From: Opitutaceae bacterium
Lineage (GTDB): Bacteria > Verrucomicrobiota > Verrucomicrobiia > Opitutales > Opitutaceae
DNA length: 37,966 nucleotides
Assembly (NCBI GenBank): GCA_024711005.1
Contig: JANJTQ010000072.1
Span: 1 to 37,966 of the forward strand
Reading direction: 5' to 3'
Below the pieces are notes generated by a model. That model saw only the letters and a list, made by a program, of their open reading frames with translations. It had not been told where the DNA came from and did no database searches. The number at the start of each line of letters is the position of its first letter. The first letter of the stretch is position 1. Shown in pieces: positions 22,504 to 28,816 of this stretch. The position numbers were made by a program, and so were the translations under genes.

Positions 22504-22749
22504 TTAGGCGCGAAAGAATGGCCAGCGGAGGCGCCAGCGGGCCGGGGGCGGAGGGGGCGGAGGGGGCGGAGGGGGAGGCAGCGGATTTTCGAAAATTACC
22601 GAAAAGCAGCCGTCGCCATTCGGGACAATGGAGTGAAGCGAACGGCCCTGTTGAGATTCCCTCCTGATGATGTCCTCAATGTCCGGAAAAAACCGGTCAG
22701 GCGTCGTCGTGAAGATGCTGTAACGCTGGATGTATGGCGGGTAGTGCAT
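22504..22749 (-). CDS. DUF4177-like small protein with polyproline tract (81 aa)
   Basis: The sequence DIIRRESQQGRSLHSIVPNGDGCFSVIFENP has the shape of the short DUF4177-like fold (helix with E-G-W/R-x-L, then two strands). An uninterrupted run of about 12 prolines and a basic/aromatic end (RWRLRWPFF) follow. The proline run is encoded by a 9-bp DNA repeat and could vary in length. The function is unknown. Confidence 0.6.
   Translation of the reverse strand: MHYPPYIQRYSIFTTTPDRFFPDIEDIIRRESQQGRSLHSIVPNGDGCFSVIFENPLPPPPPPPPPPPPARWRLRWPFFRA
22546..22577. repeat. In-frame 9-bp tandem repeat encoding polyproline
   Basis: Unit GGGCGGAGG: three perfect copies (22546-22554, 22555-22563, 22564-22572) and a degenerate fourth. 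Each unit encodes three prolines on the minus strand, so slippage would change the proline run by three residues without breaking the frame. Confidence 0.8.
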
Positions 22750-22759
22750 GGGTGGAAAT

Positions 22760-23353
22760 TCAGGCGGTGACGGCCGCGCAGCGGCGGGCGGTTTCGATGA
22801 GCCAAGCGGCTAATTGGGGGGGGGTGGCGTCTCGCTCGCGTTTGGTTACGGAGCGTCTGCACCGATCGCGGGAACGTCCGGACCACAGCCCGATTGTCCG
22901 CTCGGCTTCACCGATCACGAACGGGATTTCAGGAAGGTCTTTTGGCTCGATGCCGACGACATAGAACCAGCTCCATTTTTCGGCGCGATGCCCGAACCAG
23001 TTTTGCGGCATCGCAACCGTGAATCCGCCGAAAGAATCGCGTTCACCTGGACGCGGCAGATTTCCGGCATTCCAAAGGGTTGAAGAAATCGGATGTTCTA
23101 AAACGCCGCCGTGCTCTCGCACCTGGGCGATGCACCAAAGGCCAAGGGCTTTTTCCGTTTCGGGGTTTTCGCACTTAGCAAACGACCGCAAGCGGCCCCA
23201 CAAACGGCACGGAGGATGCGCGACAACCGGCATTCCGCCGGCGAACGTGCGAGCGTCCCGGGCGACGTCGTAAACGTCGCATGCCGGAATCGTCTTGTAG
23301 TCCGAATCGGCGCGAGCGCAAAGGATGGCTACGGTTTTCATGACGCGTTTCAT
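22760..23353 (-). CDS. Phage-type methyltransferase-like protein with HPPCRxWG motif (197 aa)
   Basis: It belongs by pattern to a family widespread in phages: VYDVARDARTFAGG near the start, then PVVAHPPCRLWGRLR, HGGVLEHPISSTLW, GGFTVAMPQNWFGHRAEKW and a C-terminal ATPPQLAAWLIETA. The PPC-x-x-W core recalls the PC motif of cytosine-5 methyltransferases, but a clear AdoMet-binding motif is not evident, so enzymatic activity is uncertain. The ATG at 23353 was chosen because it overlaps the stop of the 59-residue gene (ATGA) like other genes in this block; an ATG at 23341 is the alternative. It could modify viral or host DNA. Confidence 0.65.
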   Translation of the reverse strand: MKRVMKTVAILCARADSDYKTIPACDVYDVARDARTFAGGMPVVAHPPCRLWGRLRSFAKCENPETEKALGLWCIAQVREHGGVLEHPISSTLWNAGNLPRPGERDSFGGFTVAMPQNWFGHRAEKWSWFYVVGIEPKDLPEIPFVIGEAERTIGLWSGRSRDRCRRSVTKRERDATPPQLAAWLIETARRCAAVTA

Positions 23354-23529
23354 TCCTTCGGCCGATAGGCTTCGGCCGCGTTTTTCGCCCAAAAATCGCG
23401 GGCTTCGATTTCGTGATCTTCGATGATCTTAACCGGCCTTTGTCCGGGCGCGTTGAGTTCGATCGAATCGGGAATATGCGCCCGGTGATCGTTATTGAAA
23501 TAACAGGTGCTTGAGGATGAAGAGCCCAT
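23350..23529 (-). CDS. Small hypothetical provirus protein (59 aa)
   Basis: A short gene found between two larger ones: ATG at 23529, TGA at 23350-23352, overlapping the next start as ATGA. It begins MGSSSSSTCYFNNDHRAHIP and ends EARDFWAKNAAEAYRPKE. It fills the gap after the 108-residue gene with a 12-bp spacer. No family is recognised. Its frame and overlap pattern make it likely real. Confidence 0.65.
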   Translation of the reverse strand: MGSSSSSTCYFNNDHRAHIPDSIELNAPGQRPVKIIEDHEIEARDFWAKNAAEAYRPKE

Positions 23530-23541
23530 ATCAGGAAAACG

Positions 23542-23868
23542 TTATGCGGCGACGGGTGAAGGGTTGGCCGTCGCGGTGCTCTCCGTCATCCCAGACGCAG
23601 CGGATTGAATCGGTCGGGAGAGCAACGCGACAAAGTGAGCGGCGAGCTTGGCGGACGCTTTCTCCGCGGTACTCGCAAGGTCCGCGACACTCACGAGGCG
23701 CTTGTCGGCCGTCGCTCCGGTGCGGACTTCGACAAGCGCGTCGTCTCCGTCTATGCGGAGAACGACGCAGGCCTGAACGGTGACGGAATCCGAAAAGCTT
23801 CCGGCGCGTAGGTGCGGAGCGGATACAAGCAGGGCGCGGCGGGGGAGGGCGGTTGTTTTTTTGTTCAT
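23542..23868 (-). CDS. Hypothetical provirus protein after rep (108 aa)
   Basis: It starts 20 bp after the rep stop. The N-terminal part has alternating strands (ALLVSAPHLR, SDSVTVQACVVLRIDGDDALVEVRTG) like a small beta-barrel, possibly OB-like. A helical segment (VADLASTAEKASAKLAAHFVALLS) and an Ala/Ser/Thr/Pro tail follow. By position it could be a replication accessory such as a single-strand DNA-binding protein, but I see no defining motif. Confidence 0.55.
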   Translation of the reverse strand: MNKKTTALPRRALLVSAPHLRAGSFSDSVTVQACVVLRIDGDDALVEVRTGATADKRLVSVADLASTAEKASAKLAAHFVALLSRPIQSAASGMTESTATANPSPVAA

Positions 23869-23888
23869 TGTTTTCGTTCGTCTGGCCG

Positions 23889-25907
23889 TCAGGCCGTTTC
23901 AAAAACCAGTTGGATCGGGTCATCGAGTCGCCAACCGCCGGGGGTTTGGAGTTCGTCGGGGACAGTTACTGTGCCCGTGTGGACAGAGATGGAGGCGAGG
24001 TCCGAGAAACACGCTTCATCGCCCGCCAGCGCCTCGCCAGCGGCCCATGACGTCCAAGTGCGCTCCCGGAGCTGCTTGACGAGCGGGTGCCTGTTTACGG
24101 CCGCTACATCGCGTCTGTTGCCCATGACGATGACGCGGTTTTCCTTCCGCATGGTCGGACCGGCGGCAGGCGGAATGAATGCAACCACCTGACAGAAATT
24201 CGGCTTGTCCTTCAGGCGGACTGGCAGGCCTTCAGCGATGACAGAGCCCGCACCTTCGCGGTGTGACGTTCCATCGTCCCACATGGTGAACGTCTCGCCG
24301 ACTTCGACAACGCCCGGTGTGCAGCGTGCCGAGGCCGCGCATTCAGCGGCGAAAACCTCGGCGTCGATCAGCTCATCCATTGCCGCCCTTTCCTCCGGGC
24401 TGATGGAGTCGCGGAGCGTTTTGTTGTGGTCCATTCTCACAACCCATTTCCACGCTTTGCCGCCTCCCGTTTTAATTCGGCGGAGCGTTTCCCCGGCTTC
24501 CTTTCGAGCGGCGATTTCCCTCCTTAACGCGCCCATTGGTCGGACAAGGCGACGGTTTGCCGTTGCCTCGTAAAATGCCTTTAGCTGCGTCGGAGCGAGC
24601 TTCAGCAGGTCACCCGGTTTCGTGACGTATTTGACGATTTCGCGAGCGTTACGAATGATCCCGTCGAAATCGCACTTGCAGCCCCACCGGGCGCGGACCT
24701 TTTCGCATAATTCGGTCCAAAGATCGTTATTCAATGGACGTTTCCCGATAACCCTAACGACGCAATGGAAATGCGGATGATAGAGGGGTTCGTCGGAATG
24801 GAGGCCCGTTTTCTCGTTAAATAAACGGCCGAATTCGATCTTTCCGCCCTCCTCGGCGTCGGCGGCTTCCGTTTCGAGTGTGCCGAATTCGGTAGACGCC
24901 AAGACGATTTCGACGCCGTAGTTTTTCCGCATCCAATAATTGAGCTTCGATAACTTCCGGAAATACGTCGCGAGGCGGTCGGGAATATCGGCGACGAGGC
25001 AGCGAGGGCCGGTCGTAAACGTCCAGAATCGGCAAAAATGGTGCTCTTGAATGAAGTATTCGAGAGAGGCGAGAATCGGCGCACGCGACGACGCAGCCAC
25101 AAGCGGGTTGATGCAGATTCGGCGGTACTGGTCGATTTCCTCCCAAACGCCGGAATGGATCCAGTAGACCCAAAGGCCGCAGTCGTCTTGCCTGCGCGTC
25201 TCGACGCCTTCCAGCTTCAGACGGCGGCAGATTTCCGCAGCCATTTCGCGGAGCTTCGCCTTTTTATTTACCTGCTTGGCGTACTCCTCAACGGACATGC
25301 TGTTGCCCGTGTCCGCTTCGGACTCCTCAAGAAACGACTTGATGGCCTCGGCGAGTTCGCCGGATCGTTTGTCTGTGCGGTTGTGCGCAAGGATCGGCTG
25401 CGCGTCCTTCAGCCAGCCAAGACAGGTTTTGTAGTTCTTGTCGTGATACTGGCGAAGGGCTTCAGCCATCTGCGCGCCCGCGATGGTCCGGGGGCCAACA
25501 AAGGTTTGTAGCGCGATGATTTCGCGCTCGGATCGCTCCATCCGCTTACGGCAGCGTTTCGCCTGGGCGGTGAGTTCCTCGGGGCCGACATCGGAAGACA
25601 GGGCGGGCTCTACCATCGCCGGGAGCGTCACAACGCGCTCTTTCGCGAACTGCGCGGCGTTCGTGCGACGATTGGCGGCGATTCGGCACGATGTCGCGAA
25701 ATCGGGCTGTAACGATGAGCGGGCGGCGTCGATGTCGTCGCGGGCGCGTTGCGCGGCGAGGGCGGACGCGGTGCGGTCTGCGTCGGCGACGTAGGGCGAA
25801 GGGTTTTCGGCGCGGTAACGCTCCGCATCGGCGGCTTGCTTGGCGAGGATCGCCAGAGAGCGAGCCTTGCGGGCCTCTGCGTTGCCGAATGCGCCGACGG
25901 TGCTCAT
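23889..25907 (-). CDS. HUH-type rolling-circle replication initiator (672 aa)
   Basis: The ATG at 25907 overlaps the previous stop (ATGA). The three HUH endonuclease motifs are present in order: motif 1 FWTFTTG (294-300), motif 2 HPHFHC with His379 and His381, and motif 3 EIVKYVTKPGD with Tyr427 and Lys430. The motif 3 form (KY-x-x-K) resembles pC194/Rep_1-type plasmid initiators with one catalytic Tyr. The enzyme would nick one strand and stay linked to its 5' end. The first 290 residues are helical and Arg-rich; the 240 after motif 3 have no recognised helicase motif, so a host helicase is probably used. This gene suggests that replication passes through single-stranded or rolling-circle forms, as in PM2. 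Confidence 0.85.
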   Translation of the reverse strand: MSTVGAFGNAEARKARSLAILAKQAADAERYRAENPSPYVADADRTASALAAQRARDDIDAARSSLQPDFATSCRIAANRRTNAAQFAKERVVTLPAMVEPALSSDVGPEELTAQAKRCRKRMERSEREIIALQTFVGPRTIAGAQMAEALRQYHDKNYKTCLGWLKDAQPILAHNRTDKRSGELAEAIKSFLEESEADTGNSMSVEEYAKQVNKKAKLREMAAEICRRLKLEGVETRRQDDCGLWVYWIHSGVWEEIDQYRRICINPLVAASSRAPILASLEYFIQEHHFCRFWTFTTGPRCLVADIPDRLATYFRKLSKLNYWMRKNYGVEIVLASTEFGTLETEAADAEEGGKIEFGRLFNEKTGLHSDEPLYHPHFHCVVRVIGKRPLNNDLWTELCEKVRARWGCKCDFDGIIRNAREIVKYVTKPGDLLKLAPTQLKAFYEATANRRLVRPMGALRREIAARKEAGETLRRIKTGGGKAWKWVVRMDHNKTLRDSISPEERAAMDELIDAEVFAAECAASARCTPGVVEVGETFTMWDDGTSHREGAGSVIAEGLPVRLKDKPNFCQVVAFIPPAAGPTMRKENRVIVMGNRRDVAAVNRHPLVKQLRERTWTSWAAGEALAGDEACFSDLASISVHTGTVTVPDELQTPGGWRLDDPIQLVFETA

Positions 25908-26131
25908 GCAGCGACGGGCGCCAGCCCGGAGAGCGTTTGAAACTTCACCGCGTAACCCTCGGCGGTCACTTCGATGACGAATGTCCCCGGCTTGAAATCG
26001 CGGGCGAAAAGCGCGGTTTTGTATCCGGTCGCCTTGAGCAACTCGACGCACCGGGCCACCTTGTCGGCGGTGATCTTCGGCGATTCCCCGGACTCAAACG
26101 GGAACGGACGAACGACGGGCGCGGCGTTCAT
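25904..26131 (-). CDS. Small provirus protein before rep (75 aa)
   Basis: The ATG at 26131 (MNAAPVVRPFPFESGESP) overlaps the previous stop as ATGA, and its stop overlaps the rep start. The middle has a helix-strand pattern (KITADKVARCVELLKATG, TALFARDFKPGTFVIEVTAEGYAVKF), a compact alpha/beta shape. No family is recognised. Its tight coupling to rep suggests a replication or regulatory role. Confidence 0.65.
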   Translation of the reverse strand: MNAAPVVRPFPFESGESPKITADKVARCVELLKATGYKTALFARDFKPGTFVIEVTAEGYAVKFQTLSGLAPVAA

Positions 26132-26358
26132 GCGGACGCCTCCGGGGCGATCCCAAGCAGGCGGAAAAGCTCTGCTTCCGGGATATAGTGACGGCCGCGA
26201 AACGCGGGATTTGTCGCGATCCGGCCGGCGGCGCACTCGTCAGCGACCCAACGCGGCGAACGCTTCAGGCCACCTTCCTCCAGAGCTGTTGAAAGCTCGC
26301 AGGGCGTGTAATGCTTCGCCCGGACGGGGCAGGGACTGGATTTGCCGCCGTGGTCCAT
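26128..26358 (-). CDS. Excisionase/MerR-like small DNA-binding protein (76 aa)
   Basis: The ATG at 26358 (MDHGGKSSPCPVRAKHY) overlaps the preceding stop. The sequence HYTPCELSTALEEGGLKRSPRWVADECAAGRI, then GRHYIPEAELFRLLG, follows the winged-helix pattern of the excisionase/HTH_17 type. Such proteins serve as early regulators or as directionality factors. With no integrase encoded, it could regulate early genes or influence Xer-mediated excision. The first role is more conservative. Confidence 0.65.
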   Translation of the reverse strand: MDHGGKSSPCPVRAKHYTPCELSTALEEGGLKRSPRWVADECAAGRIATNPAFRGRHYIPEAELFRLLGIAPEASA

Positions 26359-26588
26359 CAGCAGAGGCCGAGGAGCTGGATTGCCTTGCGGGCGTTGCGG
26401 GAGTGTTCCCACGCGGTCCGGGTGTCGCCAGCGGCGCAAGCGGTGTCCGCTGCGTCGAGTTGATCGAATGCGAACCGCATAGCGTCATTACGCTGCGCGG
26501 CGGTCAGGTTCGCGCCCGATGACACGTTGCGTGCCAACTCCGACGGCGGCGGCGTTGGGGATTCCTTTACTTGGGTGTGAGGCGTCAT
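26358..26588 (-). CDS. First gene of the viral minus-strand block (76 aa)
   Basis: It starts MTPHTQVKESPTPPPSELA at 26588. The C-terminal 45 residues form a helical pair (NDAMRFAFDQLDAADTACAAG and WEHSRNARKAIQLLG). It is the closest gene to the right attachment site, and its stop overlaps the next start. The region between it and attR (26589-26662) must hold the early promoter. No family is recognised. Confidence 0.65.
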   Translation of the reverse strand: MTPHTQVKESPTPPPSELARNVSSGANLTAAQRNDAMRFAFDQLDAADTACAAGDTRTAWEHSRNARKAIQLLGLC

Positions 26589-26650
26589 TTGAATGCGCCC
26601 CAGTCGACTTGGCCCGGTTTCTGGTTAGTGCGTAACTTATTGCAAATTAA

Positions 26651-26668
26651 CGATTTAAGTTAAAATCG
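26651..26668. promoter_or_regulatory. AT-rich inverted repeat next to attR, possible operator/early promoter
   Basis: CGATTT (26651-26656) and AAATCG (26663-26668) form a 6-bp inverted repeat around TAAGTTA-like bases, in the most AT-rich stretch of the window. It partly overlaps the left arm of attR. On the minus strand TTGTAC (26669-26674, read backwards) could serve as a -35 box, with TTAATT about 17 bp further. The promoter reading is tentative. Confidence 0.35.
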
Positions 26669-26690
26669 TACAATAAACATTATGTCTAAT
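26663..26690 (+). other. attR: dif-like XerCD site, right end of the element
   Basis: Left arm AAATCGTACAA (26663-26673), centre TAAACA (26674-26679), right arm TTATGTCTAAT (26680-26690). The right arm matches the E. coli dif XerD arm TTATGTTAAAT at 9 of 11 positions, while the left arm is poor. This mirrors attL, where the left arm is the better one. Joining the good arms gives TTATCGCACAA-TAAACA-TTATGTCTAAT, a plausible original host dif site. This is inference from pattern. Confidence 0.6.
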
Positions 26691-26725
26691 CACGAGATTG
26701 GAGGGGTTGGGTCGATGCACACGCT

Positions 26726-28267
26726 CTGTCATTCTCGCCCCCGCTCTTCTCCTGGCTTCAAAAACGTTCCTCTGGCGTTCTCCTGCACCCGACTTGTCTG
26801 CCCAACGACCAGGGCATCGGTGTGCTGGATGGATCCGTCGATCAGCTTCTCCAATTCCTAAAGGACTCCGGTATTCGCCAGTGGCAGATATGCCCGCTCG
26901 GCCCCACTGGTTACGGCGACTCTCCCTACCAATGTTTCTCTTCCTTCGCCGGTAATCCCTACCTGATCGATCTTCACCCGCTGGTTCACTGCGGTCTGCT
27001 CACCGATTCCGATCTCAATGCGGTCCGTCAGCTTCCCCGCGACCACGTCGATTATGGCTGGCTCTATGTCACCAAGTTCCCGCTGCTCTTCCGTGCGTTC
27101 GATACATTCGCATCCCGGCGTGACTCGCTAACCCTACCTTACGGCGATTTTGAGGCCTTTAAGTCCGCCCAGTCCGCATGGCTCGAACCGTATGCGCTCT
27201 TTCTTGCCATCAAGGATTATTACCATGGCGCCGCTTGGTGGGAATGGCCTGCGGAGGTTCGGTTTTTCATCAAAGCGAGGAAAAGCGCCTTGGCCAAGAC
27301 CGTCGCGGCCCGGGCCGAGGCTCATGCGTTCTTCCAATACCTGTTCTTCGGCCAATGGAATCGCGTCCGCACCAAGGCCACCTCGCTCGGCATCGAGATC
27401 ATCGGCGATGCCCCTATTTTCGTCGCCCGCGACAGCGCCGATGTCTGGGCCTCGCCCCAACTGTTCCAAATCGACCAACGTACCGGCACGCCCTTCGCGG
27501 TGGCCGGTGTGCCGCCCGATTATTTCTCGGCCGACGGTCAGCTTTGGGGCAACCCGCTCTACAATTGGGACGCGCATGCCGCCGACGATTATGCGTGGTG
27601 GGTCGCCCGTCTGGAGGCCAACTTCGCCCTCTGCGATATCGTGCGCATCGATCATTTTCGCGCCTTTGACACCTATTGGTCGATTCCCGCGGCCGCCGAA
27701 ACCGCCAAGACCGGCGAATGGAAACAGGGCCCCGGCCTTCCGTTCTTCGAAGCCGTCAAGGCCGCCTTGCCCGGTGCCCGTTTGATCGCCGAGGATCTCG
27801 GCGAACTCTTTCCCTCCGTTCGCGACCTTCGTGACGCCACCGGACTGCCGGGCATGACGATCCTCCAGTTCGCCTTCGGTGGCGACGCGAGCAATCTCTA
27901 CCTGCCCCACAACCTCCGCGAAAACAGCGTCGTGTATCCAGGAACTCACGACAACAACACGACGCTCGGCTGGTACCGCGCGGCCTCCGAGACGGAACGC
28001 GACCACGTCCGTCGTTATCTCCGTGTGAGTGGCGATGAGATCGGCTGGGATTTTATCCGCGCGGCCTATTCCGCCGTGAGCAACCTCGCGGTGATTCCCA
28101 TGCAGGACTTTTTCAGTCAGGGGGCCGAGGCACGCTTCAATACGCCGGGTGAGGCCATCGGTAACTGGCAGTGGCGCTACGCCGAAACGCAGCTACGCCA
28201 ACTCCATCACGAAGGCGGCGCCGCCTACCTGCGGGAATTGGCGACGCTTTACGGACGACTTGGGTGA
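26726..28267 (+). CDS. malQ: 4-alpha-glucanotransferase (amylomaltase, GH77); start codon unclear
   Basis: Transfers glucan segments between alpha-1,4-linked chains in maltodextrin and glycogen metabolism. GH77 residues are present: nucleophile Asp in VRIDHFRAF (codon at 27650), acid/base Glu in IAEDLGEL (27791) and Asp in THDNNTT (27950). The conserved N-terminus SSGVLLHPTCLPNDQGIG is encoded at about 26768-26821, upstream of the first usual start in frame (GTG at 26822). The frame is open from 26690 but has no ATG, GTG or TTG before that motif. I set the start provisionally at CTG 26726 (LSFSPPLFSWL). An ATG at 26715 with a nearby GGAGG is in another frame, so a frameshift is possible. The element's right end is only about 35 bp upstream. 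Confidence 0.85.
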   Translation: MSFSPPLFSWLQKRSSGVLLHPTCLPNDQGIGVLDGSVDQLLQFLKDSGIRQWQICPLGPTGYGDSPYQCFSSFAGNPYLIDLHPLVHCGLLTDSDLNAVRQLPRDHVDYGWLYVTKFPLLFRAFDTFASRRDSLTLPYGDFEAFKSAQSAWLEPYALFLAIKDYYHGAAWWEWPAEVRFFIKARKSALAKTVAARAEAHAFFQYLFFGQWNRVRTKATSLGIEIIGDAPIFVARDSADVWASPQLFQIDQRTGTPFAVAGVPPDYFSADGQLWGNPLYNWDAHAADDYAWWVARLEANFALCDIVRIDHFRAFDTYWSIPAAAETAKTGEWKQGPGLPFFEAVKAALPGARLIAEDLGELFPSVRDLRDATGLPGMTILQFAFGGDASNLYLPHNLRENSVVYPGTHDNNTTLGWYRAASETERDHVRRYLRVSGDEIGWDFIRAAYSAVSNLAVIPMQDFFSQGAEARFNTPGEAIGNWQWRYAETQLRQLHHEGGAAYLRELATLYGRLG

Positions 28268-28310
28268 CAGCCAAGGAACAACGCGATCCCGACCTCGAAT
28301 CCCGATCATC

Positions 28311-28736
28311 ATGAAACCCGCCCGCGCCTCCGCCGTGCGACCTCGGGCCGTCAGAACCGAACACCCGCTCCAGTGGCTCGCCGATCCGCTGACGGACGAA
28401 CCAACCTTCGTCCTCAAATCATGGTTCGGCGGACGCACGATCATGCTTCACGGCATGCATCATCTGTTCCTCTCCGCCCAAGGCGAACCGTGGCAGGGCG
28501 TGCTCGTGTGCACCTTTCACGAACATCAGGACAGCCTGCGGGCGGAGTTCCCTGCCCTCGTGCAACACCCCGTTTTGAAGAAGTGGCTTTATCTGCCGGA
28601 AGCCGCCGAATCGTTCGAACGCGATGCCAAACGACTCGTCCAACTTGTCCGGGCCCGCGACCCGCGAATCGGGATTCCGCCATCTCCGAAAAAGAAGCGC
28701 GCGGTGAAGAAGATCCGGTTTGGCGATACGCTCTGA
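28311..28736 (+). CDS. Conserved protein of unknown function (141 aa)
   Basis: The ATG at 28311 (MKPARASAVRPRAVRTEHP) lies 43 bp after malQ and is probably cotranscribed. The sequence has the signatures of an uncharacterised family I have seen in many Gram-negative genomes: DEPTFVLKSWFGGRTIMLHG, then PWQGVLVCTFHEHQDSL, HPVLKKWLYLPE and DPRIGI. It has no signal peptide or membrane segment. A basic tail (PSPKKKRAVKK) is present. The function is unknown. Confidence 0.8.
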   Translation: MKPARASAVRPRAVRTEHPLQWLADPLTDEPTFVLKSWFGGRTIMLHGMHHLFLSAQGEPWQGVLVCTFHEHQDSLRAEFPALVQHPVLKKWLYLPEAAESFERDAKRLVQLVRARDPRIGIPPSPKKKRAVKKIRFGDTL

Positions 28737-28816
28737 GATCCAAGCGTCCTCCCGACCGTCGAGGCGTTCATGTGTGGTAATACGGCGCCGTCACCCCCGA
28801 GTCCGGCAGCACCCCC

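Larger units (their letters stand above)
9581..26686. mobile_element. Integrated provirus of a tailless double-jelly-roll (PM2/corticovirus-like) virus, about 17.1 kb
   Basis: Bounded by 22-bp near-identical direct repeats (9581-9602 and 26665-26686) that lie exactly where host genes stop (after lepB) and restart (malQ). The contents fit a membrane-containing icosahedral virus: P2-like DJR capsid protein, small FtsK/HerA-type packaging ATPase, HUH replication protein, about a dozen small single-span membrane proteins and a spike-like protein. I see no integrase, large terminase, portal, tail-tube or tape-measure gene. At 17.1 kb it is clearly larger than PM2 (about 10 kb). Most structural and replication genes form one minus-strand block (12463-26588), coupled by ATGA overlaps. 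The left end holds a divergent regulatory region. All key genes look intact, so it may still be active. Confidence 0.85.

Noticed and set aside
9600-26700. CRISPR array or known anti-phage defence system
   Set aside because: No regularly spaced 25-40 bp repeats with unique spacers and no Cas, restriction endonuclease, Abi or CBASS-type gene are seen; the only defence-like gene is the PIN toxin.
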